A DNA stretch of 64,000 nt. Origin: JABFXX01 sp036489755 (GTDB lineage: Bacteria; Myxococcota_A; Polyangia; Haliangiales; Haliangiaceae). The translations under genes were made by a program, and so were the position numbers. The DNA is taken from the NCBI GenBank assembly GCA_036489755.1, contig DASXFD010000088.1, positions 1 through 64,000 on the forward strand, written 5' to 3'. The notes under the pieces were generated by a model. That model saw only the letters and a program-made list of their open reading frames with translations, did not search any database and was not told the DNA's origin. Numbering within the stretch: the first letter of the stretch is position 1; each line of letters begins with the position of its first letter. Below are positions 7,589 to 16,391 of the stretch, in pieces.

Positions 7589-10500
7589 CCGTGCACGCGG
7601 CCAGACCGTCGTCGCTGCCGCCCGCCGGCGATCGTTTCGTCGTGGTCGAGGCGTCGGCCGGCACCGGCAAGACGTATTTTCTCGAGCATCGCGTCGTCGA
7701 TCTCGTGCTCGCCGGCGCCGAGCTCGGCCAGATCTTGCTCGTCACGTTCACCGACAAGGCCGTCGCCGAGCTGCGGCTGCGCATCCGCGACCTCCTCGAT
7801 CGCATGAGCCGGCAGACCGACGACGTCCCCGATGGCGGCTGGCTGCTCGACGATGCCGCGCGCACGCGGCTGCGCGACGCCGTGACCGCGTTCGATGCCG
7901 CGCCGATCTTCACGATCCACGGCTTCTGTTATCGCGTGCTCGTCGAAGATGCGTTCGCCGCGCAGCGCCTGTTCCAGCAGACGCAGATCGCCGACGAGGT
8001 CGCCTTCGATCGCGCGTTCCTCGCGGTGCTGCGCGAACGGTTTGCCGTGTGCACGCCGGATCGCGAGCTGCTCGCCGCCTACCTGACGCGCGGCGACACC
8101 GTCGACAAGCTACGCGACCTGTTGCTCGCGTGCGCGCGCCGCGGCTTCGGCCTGCCGTCGCGCGCGACGTACATCTCGTCGACGGATCTCGGCGACCAGC
8201 TGCGCGCGGTGTTCGGCGACGAAGCGGCGCAAAGCGCACTGCTCGCGCGCATGAGCCTCTCGGGCAACGACAAGCGCTATGTGCCACCGTGGGTCGCCGC
8301 GATCGGCCGCGCGGTCGCCGAGTGGGACGGCACGTCGGTCGGCACGTTCGCGCTGTGCGATCAGATCCGCAAATCGGGCACGTCGGAGCCGGGGCCGAAG
8401 CTGCTCGCGCGCGTCGCGAAGCTGCCCGCGCTCGCGCCCGTCGCGGACTTGCTGCGGCGTGCGCTCGCGACCACGTCGCTCGACGAAGCGATCGCGGCCG
8501 TGATGCTCGAGCCGGTGCTCGCGCGCGTCGCCGCCGACAAAGCCGACGCCGGCCAGTTCGACTACAACGACATGCTGCAGCTCGTGCAAGACGCGCTACA
8601 CGGCCCGCGCGGTGGCGAGCTCGCCGCACGGCTGCGCGCACGCACGCCGTGGGTGATGATCGACGAGTTCCAGGATACCGATCCGGTCCAGTGGAACATC
8701 TTCCGCACGGTCTGGATGCACGACGCCGCGCGCGGCCTGACGATCGTCGGCGATCCGAAGCAGGCGATCTACGGTTTCCGCGGCGCCGACGTCGCGACGT
8801 ACGAAGCCGCGCGCGACGAGCTGTTGCGCACCGGCGCGACGCGCGTCGATCTCGACGTCAACCGGCGCTCGACCGCACCGCTCGTCGATGCCGTCAACCG
8901 CATCTTGCTCGCCGACGGCGTGTCGCCGCTGCTCGATCAATCGATCCGCTACGACCATCCGGTCACCGCGTCGGGTGACGTGGCAGCCCCGAAGAACGTC
9001 GCGCCGGTCGCCGTGTTCGAGCTGTCGGGCCCGGGCAAGCGCGAAGAGGCGCGCGTCGCGCTCGCGGGCGCGATCGGCGTCGAGATCGAACGGCTGCGCG
9101 GCCGCGGCGTCTCGCTCGGCGAGTGCATGGTGCTCACGCGCACGAACGCCGACAGCGCCGGTGTGGCCGCGGCGCTGCGCGCCAACGGGCTCGCGTGCAC
9201 GCTCGTCGAAGGCGACGCGCTGTTCGAGACGCGCGAGGCCCACGAGCTGCGGGCCGTGCTCGCCGCGATCGCCGCACCGCGCGATCGCTCGGCACGCCTG
9301 CGCGCGCTGCGCACGCGCTTCTTCGACGTGCCGTGGGCCGACCTCATGCGGGTCGTGGACGCCCCCGATCATCACGTGCTGATCGGTCGCCTGTTCGACT
9401 GGGCCGCGCTCGCCGCGCGCCGCGCGTACGAGCCGTTGTTCCGCCGGCTCGTCGAGGACAGCCGGTTCGCCGAGCGCGCGCTGGTGCTCGGCGGCGGCGA
9501 GCGCGCGATCACGAACACGTGGCACCTGATCGAGCTGCTGCTCGAGGAGGTCGCGCGGTCGCGCTGCGATCTGCACGAGCTCGTCACCAAGCTCGGGCGC
9601 TGGATCAGCGACGGGGCCGACCTTCCCGACGATCGCGACGTCCAGCGCGCGGCGCTCGATTCCGGCGACGCGCTCGCCGTGCGCATCTTGACCGTGCACA
9701 AGGCAAAGGGCCTCGAGGCGCCGTACGTGTTCGTCTACGGTGCCGCGAGCCCGCCACGCGCGTCGAACGTGCACGCGCTGCGCGACGGTGCCGGGCGCGC
9801 GCTCGTCGTCGGGCCGCAAGACGAATCGATCGAGCGGCGGCTCGAGGCCGAGCAGACCGGCGAGCATCAGCGGCTCGCGTACGTCGCGCTCACGCGCGCG
9901 AAGCTGCGCTTGTATCTGCCGCGTTATCCCGACGATGCGATCGATCGCAAATCGATGTACTGGCAGATCCAGCGCTGCCTCGCGCCGCTGGTGCCGCGCC
10001 ACGCCGATTTGTTCGAGCCGATCGCCGTCGCGATGGGCGCGCCCGCCGCAGTGCCGGCACCGGCAGACGCGCTCGGCCGCTTCGAGCCACCGCCTCCGCC
10101 GATCACGCGCGAGCTGCGCCCGATCGACGGCGCGCGCGCCGGCCTCGCGATGCTGTCGTACACGCGCCTCGGCCGCGAGCTCGAATCCGCCGCGGTCGAC
10201 CCCGCGGGTCCGGCAGAGCCGGCCCCGCTCCATCTCGGGCCTGGCGAGCTGCCGGTCGCGATCGATGCCGCCGAGTTCGACGCCGACGTCGCGCCCGACG
10301 AGCTCGATGCCGCGACGCCGCCCGCGCCCGACGAGTTGCCGCCCGGCATCGACAGCGGCTTGTTCGTGCACGATCTCTTCGAGCACGCCGACCTCGACGT
10401 GCTGCGCCGCTCGCCCGACGCCGACAGCTGGCTCGCCGAGCCGACCGTCGCGGCGATGTTCGCCGAGCGCGGCCGCGAGCGCGGCATCGCGCCGGTCTGT

Positions 10501-10965
10501 CACGCGCACGCCGCGCGCATCGTGCACGCCGCGCTGACCAAGCCGCTCGAGCTCGTCGGCCGCGGCCCGCTGCCGCCGCTCGCGAGCGCCGACGCGTTCG
10601 CGCGCGAGATCGAGTTTGCATATCCGAGCTCGGCGAGCTCGGCGACCTCCCGCGATCGCGGTTTGGTGACCGGCTTCATCGACGCGCTCGCCGCGTTCGA
10701 CGACGAGCTGTGGGTCATCGATTACAAGAGCGACGTGCTCGCCGGCGATCCGGCGCAGGTCGCGGCCGACCACGTGCGCGAGCACTACGCGATCCAGCAC
10801 CGGCTGTACGGGCTTGCCGCCGATCGCATGCGTGGCACGCGCACGCTCGGTGGGATGATCTTCGCGTTCGTGCGCTACGGCATCGCGGTCGCGTTGCCGA
10901 TCGACGACGCGCGGCTCGCGGAGTGGACCGATTGGGTCGCGCACCTGCGAACGGAGGCGCGATGA
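7585..10965 (+). CDS. recB: Exodeoxyribonuclease V beta subunit RecB (3'-5' helicase and nuclease)
   Basis: Catalytic subunit of RecBCD: an SF1A helicase moving 3'-5' plus the complex's only nuclease active site. 1126 residues. Walker A ASAGTGKT at ~23-30, motif Ia LVTFTDKAVAELRLRIR, Walker B VMIDEFQDTDPVQW at ~356, motif III GDPKQAIYGFRGAD at ~389, motif V LTVHKAKGLEAPYV and motif VI YVALTRAKLRLYL are all intact. The C-terminal RecB-nuclease signature is present (GFIDAL, then VIDYKSD near residue 1045), so nuclease activity is expected. ATG 7585 has SD GGAGG six nt upstream. The stop overlaps recD by ATGA. Confidence 0.96.
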   Translation: MTVHAARPSSLPPAGDRFVVVEASAGTGKTYFLEHRVVDLVLAGAELGQILLVTFTDKAVAELRLRIRDLLDRMSRQTDDVPDGGWLLDDAARTRLRDAVTAFDAAPIFTIHGFCYRVLVEDAFAAQRLFQQTQIADEVAFDRAFLAVLRERFAVCTPDRELLAAYLTRGDTVDKLRDLLLACARRGFGLPSRATYISSTDLGDQLRAVFGDEAAQSALLARMSLSGNDKRYVPPWVAAIGRAVAEWDGTSVGTFALCDQIRKSGTSEPGPKLLARVAKLPALAPVADLLRRALATTSLDEAIAAVMLEPVLARVAADKADAGQFDYNDMLQLVQDALHGPRGGELAARLRARTPWVMIDEFQDTDPVQWNIFRTVWMHDAARGLTIVGDPKQAIYGFRGADVATYEAARDELLRTGATRVDLDVNRRSTAPLVDAVNRILLADGVSPLLDQSIRYDHPVTASGDVAAPKNVAPVAVFELSGPGKREEARVALAGAIGVEIERLRGRGVSLGECMVLTRTNADSAGVAAALRANGLACTLVEGDALFETREAHELRAVLAAIAAPRDRSARLRALRTRFFDVPWADLMRVVDAPDHHVLIGRLFDWAALAARRAYEPLFRRLVEDSRFAERALVLGGGERAITNTWHLIELLLEEVARSRCDLHELVTKLGRWISDGADLPDDRDVQRAALDSGDALAVRILTVHKAKGLEAPYVFVYGAASPPRASNVHALRDGAGRALVVGPQDESIERRLEAEQTGEHQRLAYVALTRAKLRLYLPRYPDDAIDRKSMYWQIQRCLAPLVPRHADLFEPIAVAMGAPAAVPAPADALGRFEPPPPPITRELRPIDGARAGLAMLSYTRLGRELESAAVDPAGPAEPAPLHLGPGELPVAIDAAEFDADVAPDELDAATPPAPDELPPGIDSGLFVHDLFEHADLDVLRRSPDADSWLAEPTVAAMFAERGRERGIAPVCHAHAARIVHAALTKPLELVGRGPLPPLASADAFAREIEFAYPSSASSATSRDRGLVTGFIDALAAFDDELWVIDYKSDVLAGDPAQVAADHVREHYAIQHRLYGLAADRMRGTRTLGGMIFAFVRYGIAVALPIDDARLAEWTDWVAHLRTEAR

Positions 10966-12848
10966 CCGCACCACTCCACCCGCGCGGCACGCTGCGCGCG
11001 CGCTTCGAAGGCGTCGCCGGCGACGCCGTGTTCCGCCGCCTCGGGCTCGGCGCGCGTCGCTGCGACCTCGGCGACGAGGGGCTGTATCTCGCCGAAGAGA
11101 TCGTGCGCGCCGATCGCTGGTTCGGCGGCTCGGATCCCGAGGCGCTCGGCATTCTCGTGCTCGCGCTGATGATCGCCCAACGCCAGGGCTCGACGCGGCT
11201 ACCGCTCGACACGTCCGCGAAGGCGCCGCTGCGCACGCTCGTCGGCGAGATCCTGCGCGTCGCCGGCATGGCCGGCGAGCTCGCGCGGATCGGCAAGCGC
11301 ATCGTCGCGCTGACCGCGTCGCCCGGCTTCGACTCGGTGATCGGCACCGGCGACGCGCGGCTGCCGCTCGTCGTCGACGATGGCTGCCTGTACAGCGAAC
11401 GCTCGCGAACCCTCGAAGTGCGCGTTGCCGAGCGAATCGCGGCACGGCTGCGCGAGCCCGCGCGCGCGATCGCGGTGCCCGCATCGAACGGGCTCACCGA
11501 CGAACAGCATCGCGCCGTCGCGACCGCGCTCGGCGGCTCGTTGTCGATCGTCACCGGTGGCCCCGGCACCGGCAAGACGCACGTCGCCGCGGCAATCGTG
11601 CGCGGCTTCCATGCCGCCGGCATCGCGCAGGTCGCGCTCGCCGCGCCGACCGGCAAGGCGGCAAACCGGCTGACCGAACTGATGGCGAAGCAGCTCGGCG
11701 ACCGCGCGCCGGTCGCGCAGACGCTGCACCGCCTGCTCGGCTATCGCGGCGATGGCTTCGCGCACCACGCGCGCAGCCCGCTGCCCGTCGGCGCGCTGAT
11801 CGTCGACGAGGCCTCGATGCTCGATCTCGAGCTCGTCAACGCGTTGCTCGACGCGCTGCCTGCGCACGCGCCGCTCGTGCTGATCGGCGATGCGAACCAG
11901 CTGCCCGCCGTCGATGCCGGCCGCGTGCTCGCCGATCTCGCCGATCCCGACGGCGCCGCGGCGTCGCACGTCGGGCGGCTCGAGCACAGCCATCGCATGG
12001 ATGCCGCCGACCCGCGCGGCCGCGCCGTGCTCGAAGCCGCGCGCGCGGTTCATGCCGGGGACGCGCAGGCGATCGTCGATCGAGCGCATTCGAAGAAGAC
12101 GCCGGGCACGCTCGCGTTCGGCGGCGTCGAATGGGTCGACGCGACCGGCGCCAGCCCCGGCAAGATCGCGCGCGAGGTCGCCACGCACGCGTGGCATCAC
12201 TTCGACGGACCGAAAGCGCAGCGCGCCGCGAACGACACCGTGTTTCGCTTCGACGACGGCCGCATCGCCGCCGACCAGGCCGACGAGCTCGAGCAATTGT
12301 GGGCGCTCGCCGGGCGCGCGCGCATCTTGACCGCGACGCGCGGCCTGCCGACCGGCTCGATCGCGCTCAACGCGCATCTTCACGAGCTCGCGCTCGCGCG
12401 CATGACCGTCACCGGCAAGCCCGAGCTCGTGCCCGGCGAGCCGATCATGATGACCGCGAACGACTATCAACGCGGCTTGTTCAACGGCGATCAGGGCATC
12501 GTGATCCGCGCCGACGAAGGCCTTGGCGGCCATCGCTATCGCGCGGTGTTTCGCGTCGCCGGCCGGCTCGTGCCGTTCGCGATCGAAGCGCTGCGCGATC
12601 GCCTCGAGCTCGCGTGGGCGCTCACGATCCACAAGAGTCAGGGCAGCGAGCTCGATGCCGTCGCGATCGTGCTCCCCGACGACGATCTGCCGCTCGTCAC
12701 GCGCGAGCTGCTCTACACGGGCATCACGCGCGCGCGCCAATCGGTCGCGCTGTGCGGGCCGCGCCACGTGCTCGTCGCCGGCGCGAAACGCGCGGCGCTC
12801 CGTCACTCCGGGCTCGCGTCGCGGATCCGCGCTAGCCTCGACAAATGA
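10962..12848 (+). CDS. recD: Exodeoxyribonuclease V alpha subunit RecD (5'-3' helicase)
   Basis: SF1B helicase moving 5'-3' on the opposite strand from RecB in the RecBCD complex. About 628 residues, in the range of RecD. Walker A GGPGTGKTHVAA near residue 200, Walker B LIVDEASMLDLEL, motif III IGDANQLPAVDAG, and motif V-VI WALTIHKSQGSELDAV ... LYTGITRARQ near the end. The N-terminal ~180 residues contact RecC in the E. coli complex. ATG 10962 overlaps the recB stop by four nt (ATGA), and its own stop overlaps the next small gene in the same way. Confidence 0.95.
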   Translation: MTAPLHPRGTLRARFEGVAGDAVFRRLGLGARRCDLGDEGLYLAEEIVRADRWFGGSDPEALGILVLALMIAQRQGSTRLPLDTSAKAPLRTLVGEILRVAGMAGELARIGKRIVALTASPGFDSVIGTGDARLPLVVDDGCLYSERSRTLEVRVAERIAARLREPARAIAVPASNGLTDEQHRAVATALGGSLSIVTGGPGTGKTHVAAAIVRGFHAAGIAQVALAAPTGKAANRLTELMAKQLGDRAPVAQTLHRLLGYRGDGFAHHARSPLPVGALIVDEASMLDLELVNALLDALPAHAPLVLIGDANQLPAVDAGRVLADLADPDGAAASHVGRLEHSHRMDAADPRGRAVLEAARAVHAGDAQAIVDRAHSKKTPGTLAFGGVEWVDATGASPGKIAREVATHAWHHFDGPKAQRAANDTVFRFDDGRIAADQADELEQLWALAGRARILTATRGLPTGSIALNAHLHELALARMTVTGKPELVPGEPIMMTANDYQRGLFNGDQGIVIRADEGLGGHRYRAVFRVAGRLVPFAIEALRDRLELAWALTIHKSQGSELDAVAIVLPDDDLPLVTRELLYTGITRARQSVALCGPRHVLVAGAKRAALRHSGLASRIRASLDK

Positions 12849-13057
12849 CGCGCCCGCCCGCCGGTTTCGGCGATCCGACGTGCTCGCACGCCGAGCGCAA
12901 AGAGGGCGTGTGCATCGCGTGCGGCCACTGCGAGCACGCCGTGATCCTGAACGGCGCCTGCTTCTTGTGCGGCACGACCGAGCTCGATCCGATCGCGCTA
13001 TCGCCGAAGAAGACTCCAGAGCTGATCGCGGCCCACCGGCTCACGCGGAAGCCGTGA
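12845..13057 (+). CDS. Small zinc-ribbon-like protein in the recCBD operon
   Basis: 70 residues starting in an ATGA overlap with the recD stop, which implies translational coupling. It contains Cys/His clusters (CSH, CIACGHCEH, CFLC) suited to one or two zinc sites; the rest is polar with a basic C-terminus. I do not recognise a named family. Its linkage to RecBCD makes an accessory or regulatory link with DNA repair possible, but that is inference from position only. Confidence 0.65.
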   Translation: MTRPPAGFGDPTCSHAERKEGVCIACGHCEHAVILNGACFLCGTTELDPIALSPKKTPELIAAHRLTRKP

Positions 13058-13058
13058 C

Positions 13059-13169
13059 ATGCAAATTCCCGAGGACGAGCTCCAGATCACGCTCGTGAAG
13101 CTCGCCGATGGCCGACGCCGCATTCAGCTCGAGGCCGTCGATCGTATCGATGCGCGAACGAAAATCTGA
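13059..13169 (+). CDS. Possible 36-residue protein at end of recCBD operon
   Basis: A short reading frame beginning one nt after the preceding stop (MQIPEDELQITLVKLADGRR...). It is amphipathic, with normal-looking composition (VKLADGRRRIQLEAVDRI) resembling a small beta-hairpin domain. Length is too small for family assignment, and it may be real or a remnant. It ends 6 nt before the convergent cupin gene. Confidence 0.35.
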   Translation: MQIPEDELQITLVKLADGRRRIQLEAVDRIDARTKI

Positions 13170-13174
13170 TCTCG

Positions 13175-13513
13175 CTAATCGACGATCAACAAGCGCGTGC
13201 CGTGCGTGCTTCGCGAGCGATGTGCACCGTCGCCGTCGGCGACCACGTAGCTTTCTCCAGTGCGAAGCGCGAACGACCGACCGTCGCGGAGCTCCGAGAC
13301 GAATTCGCCGTCGAGCACGTGAACCACGTGGCCGCGCTCGCACCAATGGTCCGCGAGGTACCCGGCCGAGTACTCGACGATGCGGACGCGCACGTTGCCG
13401 ACCTCGAGGGTGCGCCAGGTGGCGCGACCGGTCTCGCCCGCGTGAACGGTTGGCGCGATCGACGCCCAATCGATGGTCTGAAACGGAATCTCGACGAGCT
13501 TCACGCGATACAT
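13175..13513 (-). CDS. DHCW-motif cupin-fold protein
   Basis: About 112 residues; single-domain cupin. The family-defining motif is present (YLADHWCERGHVVHVLDGE), preceded by GETGRATWRT and RIVEYSAGY and followed by LRTGESYVVADGDGAHRS, which together match the 'DHCW motif cupin' family of unknown function. A metal site formed by the His residues is likely, but no substrate is known for the family. Start ATG 13513 (MYRVKLVEIPFQ) fits the family N-terminus; an upstream in-frame ATG at 13540 would add nine residues. Confidence 0.85.
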   Translation of the reverse strand: MYRVKLVEIPFQTIDWASIAPTVHAGETGRATWRTLEVGNVRVRIVEYSAGYLADHWCERGHVVHVLDGEFVSELRDGRSFALRTGESYVVADGDGAHRSRSTHGTRLLIVD

Positions 13514-13562
13514 AGTTCGCTCGCGCCAGCCCGCGATCAAGCCGAGCGCCGCTCGATCGCGA

Positions 13563-13961
13563 TCAATCGGGTCGAGCTCTCGACTGCAGAAACGCGTAGT
13601 ACTCGCAGTCGCTCGTCGCGATGTGCGCGCGATCCAACATCGAGCTCAAATGCGTCACGCGATCCTTCGGGCCGTCCATTGCCATGCCGGCGAGACCGTC
13701 GCGCACGTCCTGATTGGTGATGTGGGCGGCGACCCACCGCGCGATCGCCGTGTGCTCGAACCCGGGCTCGACGTCGGCACGGGACGGCGCATCGCACGCG
13801 AGGCGCATCGCATCGTCGTAACTCTGCGCGGTCGCACCCGAGCCCGTGTTCGACGAGCCGGCGGCCGACTTCGACGGTTGTGGCTTCGGCGGTGCATTCG
13901 CCGTCGAAGACGGCGAGCAGGCCGCGGCGGCGAGCCAGATCGAGGTGGCGAAACGCGTCAT
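13563..13961 (-). CDS. Hypothetical lipoprotein
   Basis: 132 residues with an N-terminal lipoprotein signal: a short hydrophobic segment and lipobox LAAAAC placing the acylated Cys at residue 15. A Pro/Ser/Asn-rich tether follows, then a helical domain of about 85 residues (YDDAMRLACDAPSRADVEPG...). I recognise no family. A TAGTAT box 7 nt before the ATG suggests its own leaderless promoter. The cupin gene follows on the same strand after about 50 nt. Confidence 0.65.
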   Translation of the reverse strand: MTRFATSIWLAAAACSPSSTANAPPKPQPSKSAAGSSNTGSGATAQSYDDAMRLACDAPSRADVEPGFEHTAIARWVAAHITNQDVRDGLAGMAMDGPKDRVTHLSSMLDRAHIATSDCEYYAFLQSRARPD

Positions 13962-13968
13962 GGCGGCG

Positions 13969-13974
13969 ATACTA
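13969..13974 (-). promoter_or_regulatory. -10 box TAGTAT before lipoprotein gene
   Basis: On the minus strand TAGTAT ends 7 nt before ATG 13961, with no SD between. This fits the leaderless pattern seen elsewhere in the window. Confidence 0.45.
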
Positions 13975-13985
13975 GCCGCGATCGA

Positions 13986-14612
13986 TCACGCGAAGCCGTT
14001 GACGCGCCAGACCTCGGCGAGCCGCGCATCGCGGGCGACCGTGCGCGCGATCGCGTCGAGCTTCGGCGCGTGCTCGCCGAACCATACGCGGCCCGGCCGC
14101 CAGTTGGCCATCGCACCGACGTAGAGGTCGAGCGCCGAGAACCGCTCGCCGAGGAACCACGGGCCGCGCGCGATGCCGTCGAGGTGGCGCCACAGTGCCT
14201 CGCGGTGCGCATTGGTCGCGGCGCGCAGCGGCTCGCCCGAGCCCCACTTCGCCGGGTTGTCGCCGTACGTGAACGTCGGGTAGATCGCGGCGACGAAGAA
14301 CACGAGCCAGCGCAGCGCGTCGCGGCGCTGCGGATCGCCGAGCGGCGGCAACAGGCCGGCGCCCGGCGCGAGCTCGTCGGCGATCAGCACGAGCGCGGCG
14401 GTCTCGGCGACCGCGAGCCCGTCGGGCGCGATCGCGGTCGGCACTTGCGCGAGCGGATTGTGCTCGAGCAGCGTGGGATTGCTCGCCAGCGAGTCGTAAT
14501 CGAGCTCGAGGCGCTCGTACGGAACGCCGGCGATCGTGAAGGCGGCCTCGGCGATCGCGGAGCCGCAGCCTTTGGACGCGAGGATGCGCCACGTAGATGA
14601 TGATCGAGTCAT
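13986..14612 (-). CDS. Glutathione S-transferase family protein
   Basis: About 208 residues. The N-terminal thioredoxin-fold domain has a Ser/Cys-type start (STWRILASKGCGSAIAEAAF), the GST proline turn with AQVPTAI and the glutathione-contact segment VAETAALVLIADEL. The C-terminal all-helical domain carries WFLGERFSALDLYVGAM, the conserved N-capping box of GSTs. The likely role is glutathione conjugation, isomerisation or detoxification; the substrate is unknown. ATG 14612 is preferred over an upstream in-frame ATG because a TACCGT -10 box lies 6 nt before it and the extra 13 residues are an Arg-rich artefact. Confidence 0.83.
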   Translation of the reverse strand: MTRSSSTWRILASKGCGSAIAEAAFTIAGVPYERLELDYDSLASNPTLLEHNPLAQVPTAIAPDGLAVAETAALVLIADELAPGAGLLPPLGDPQRRDALRWLVFFVAAIYPTFTYGDNPAKWGSGEPLRAATNAHREALWRHLDGIARGPWFLGERFSALDLYVGAMANWRPGRVWFGEHAPKLDAIARTVARDARLAEVWRVNGFA

Positions 14613-14618
14613 GCGCGC

Positions 14619-14624
14619 ACGGTA
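14619..14624 (-). promoter_or_regulatory. -10 box TACCGT before GST gene
   Basis: Minus-strand TACCGT ends 6 nt before ATG 14612 with no SD. It supports both the chosen start and leaderless transcription. Confidence 0.42.
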
Positions 14625-14664
14625 GCGGCGGCGGCGACAGCCGTCTTGCACGCCCTTGCTCTGC

Positions 14665-14670
14665 TATCGT
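14665..14670 (+). promoter_or_regulatory. -10 box TATCGT, leaderless start for 14677 gene
   Basis: TATCGT ends 6 nt before GTG 14677 with no SD between. It is probably the promoter of the zinc protein-AraC-GNAT operon. Confidence 0.48.
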
Positions 14671-14676
14671 GATCGC

Positions 14677-15105
14677 GTGCCGTATCGCGACGCCGAGATG
14701 TTTCAGTGCCCCGCGTGCGGCGAGGCGATGCGCGCGTACTACCAGCGGCTGTGCTGCGACGCGTGCACCGGCATCTTCGTCGGCCTCGATGACCTGACCA
14801 CGGCGCTCGATGACTACGCGCTCGGCATGGGCACGATCGCGTTTCGCGACGCGGGCGTCGGCGCGCGCGGCTGCCCGCGCTGCCGCGCACCGATGACGAC
14901 GTGCCACCTGGTCGCGGTGTTCGGCGAGGGCAGCGCGCTGCCGGCGCCGGAGCTCGATCGCTGCGCCAAGCACGGCGTGTGGTTCGACGTCGGCGAGCTC
15001 GCGAAGGTCCTCGAAGCCGCGCGTCACGCGACCGAGCCCGACGGCGTGGCCGGCGTTGCATTCGCGCGCGTGATCGTCGAGCTATGGGAGTCGGGGAAGT
15101 TGTAA
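14677..15105 (+). CDS. Zinc-finger (zf-TFIIB-like) protein
   Basis: About 142 residues with two zinc-ribbon-like clusters: CPACGEAM ... CCDACTGIFV and CPRCRAPM ... CAKHGVWFDVGELAKVLE. The pattern 'CPRC...C..HG.WFD.GEL' is typical of the zf-TFIIB/YfhB-like small zinc proteins of unknown function. GTG 14677 was chosen because a TATCGT box lies just upstream; ATG 14698 is the alternative. It heads an operon: its TAA overlaps the ATG of the AraC-type regulator by one nt. Confidence 0.75.
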   Translation: MPYRDAEMFQCPACGEAMRAYYQRLCCDACTGIFVGLDDLTTALDDYALGMGTIAFRDAGVGARGCPRCRAPMTTCHLVAVFGEGSALPAPELDRCAKHGVWFDVGELAKVLEAARHATEPDGVAGVAFARVIVELWESGKL

Positions 15106-15863
15106 TGCCGACGTTTCGCACCACGACAGCCGCGTGCTCGCGCGAGGTCACCGCGCTGCGCGCCGTATGCGACGGCTGCGATTCGCCACGCGTCCACGAG
15201 GAGCACGTGGCCGAGCCCGCGCTGTGGCTCGTCACCGCCGGCGCGTTCGAGCTGCGCGATCGCCGCGGCACCCGCGTGCTCGATCCGAGCTGCGCGATCG
15301 CGCTCGCACCGGGCGAGCCGTTCACGATCCGGCATCCCGCAGGTCCCGACACGTGCATCGCGCTCCGCGGCACGGTCGTCGCGGCGCTGGTGACCGATCG
15401 ATCGCGCGTGCTTCGCCTCGACGCGCGCACGCACGCAGGGATCATCGCGGCCGTGGCCGCATGTCGCCGCGGCGATGCCGACGCGCTCGCGATCGCCGAT
15501 GCGCTCGCGCCGCTCGATCCGTCGGAGACTTCGGAGCGCGGCGAGCTCGCCGATGCGCTCGCCCACGAGCTGCAGCTGAGCTTCGCCGAGCCGACGTCGC
15601 TCGACGCGCTTGCCGGCGCGGTCGGCACGTCGGTGTTCCACGCGTGCCGCGCGTTTCGCCGCGCGACCGGCGAGACGCTGCACGGCTATCGCCGGCGGCT
15701 GCGCGTGCGTCACGCGCTCGCGCTGCTCGTCGATTCCGATGCGCCGCTCGCGGACGTGGCCGCACAAACCGGTTTCGCGAGCCAGTCGCACCTCACCAAC
15801 CTGTTTCGCGCGGAGCTCGGCACCACGCCGGGCCGCGTGCGCGCGCGGCGAGGCCTCGCATGA
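15105..15863 (+). CDS. AraC family transcriptional regulator
   Basis: 252 residues. The N-terminal ~110 residues form a cupin-like sensing domain (LVTAGAFELRD, LAPGEPFTIRHP). The C-terminal ~100 residues form the two helix-turn-helix DNA-binding domain: SLDALAGAVGTSVFHACRAFRRATGETLHGYRRRLR for the first HTH, then LADVAAQTGFASQSHLTNLFR and GTTPGRVR for the second, the classic AraC signature. Both ends overlap their neighbours (TAATG upstream, ATGA downstream), so it is embedded in the operon with the zinc protein and the acetyltransferase and could regulate its own operon. The ligand is unknown. Confidence 0.9.
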   Translation: MPTFRTTTAACSREVTALRAVCDGCDSPRVHEEHVAEPALWLVTAGAFELRDRRGTRVLDPSCAIALAPGEPFTIRHPAGPDTCIALRGTVVAALVTDRSRVLRLDARTHAGIIAAVAACRRGDADALAIADALAPLDPSETSERGELADALAHELQLSFAEPTSLDALAGAVGTSVFHACRAFRRATGETLHGYRRRLRVRHALALLVDSDAPLADVAAQTGFASQSHLTNLFRAELGTTPGRVRARRGLA

Positions 15864-16387
15864 CGTTCTTCGTCCGCGACATGTTCCCGAACGACCGCGC
15901 CGGCATCGAGGCGATCGATACCGGCTTCGAGACGTCGTCGATCTACGAGGTCGTCGTCGGCCCGCAGCGGATCGAGCTCGCGCTGCGCCTGCTCGCGAAG
16001 CCGCTGGTCAAGCGCTACGCGATCGAGGACGCGTTCGCCCACTGGGCGCAGTGGGACGTCGGCTTCGTCGCCGACGACGACGGCCGCATCGTCGGCTTCG
16101 CGGCCGTCGCGTTCGAGGGCTGGCACGCGCGACTCGTGCTGTGGCACCTGTACGTCGTGCCGGATCGCCGGCGCGAAGGCATCGGCGCGGCACTGCTCGC
16201 GCGCGTCGAGGAGCACGGCCGCGCGCTCGGCGCCAAGCGCGTGTGGCTCGAGACCAGCAACGTCAACGTGCCCGGCATCGCCGCGTACCAGCGGCTCGGC
16301 TACGCGCTGTGCGGTGCCGACACCACGCTCTACGACGCCCTGCCCTACGCGAACGAGTCCGCGATCTATCTCGCGAAGAAGCTGTAG
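15860..16387 (+). CDS. GNAT family N-acetyltransferase
   Basis: 175 residues. Acetyl-CoA-dependent acyltransferase; the pyrophosphate-binding motif A is plain (LYVVPDRRREGIGAALLARVEEHGR), followed by motif B-like VWLETSNVNVPGIAAYQRLGYALCG. The acceptor substrate cannot be inferred. It overlaps the AraC regulator stop by ATGA, and its end is convergent with fabI with only four nt between the stops and no terminator-like hairpin. Confidence 0.9.
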   Translation: MTFFVRDMFPNDRAGIEAIDTGFETSSIYEVVVGPQRIELALRLLAKPLVKRYAIEDAFAHWAQWDVGFVADDDGRIVGFAAVAFEGWHARLVLWHLYVVPDRRREGIGAALLARVEEHGRALGAKRVWLETSNVNVPGIAAYQRLGYALCGADTTLYDALPYANESAIYLAKKL

Positions 16388-16391
16388 CCGG

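Noticed and set aside
5406..7913. Long minus-strand frame opposite recC.
   Set aside because: Low-complexity Arg/Ala composition and complete overlap with recC, which has proper start, length and operon context.
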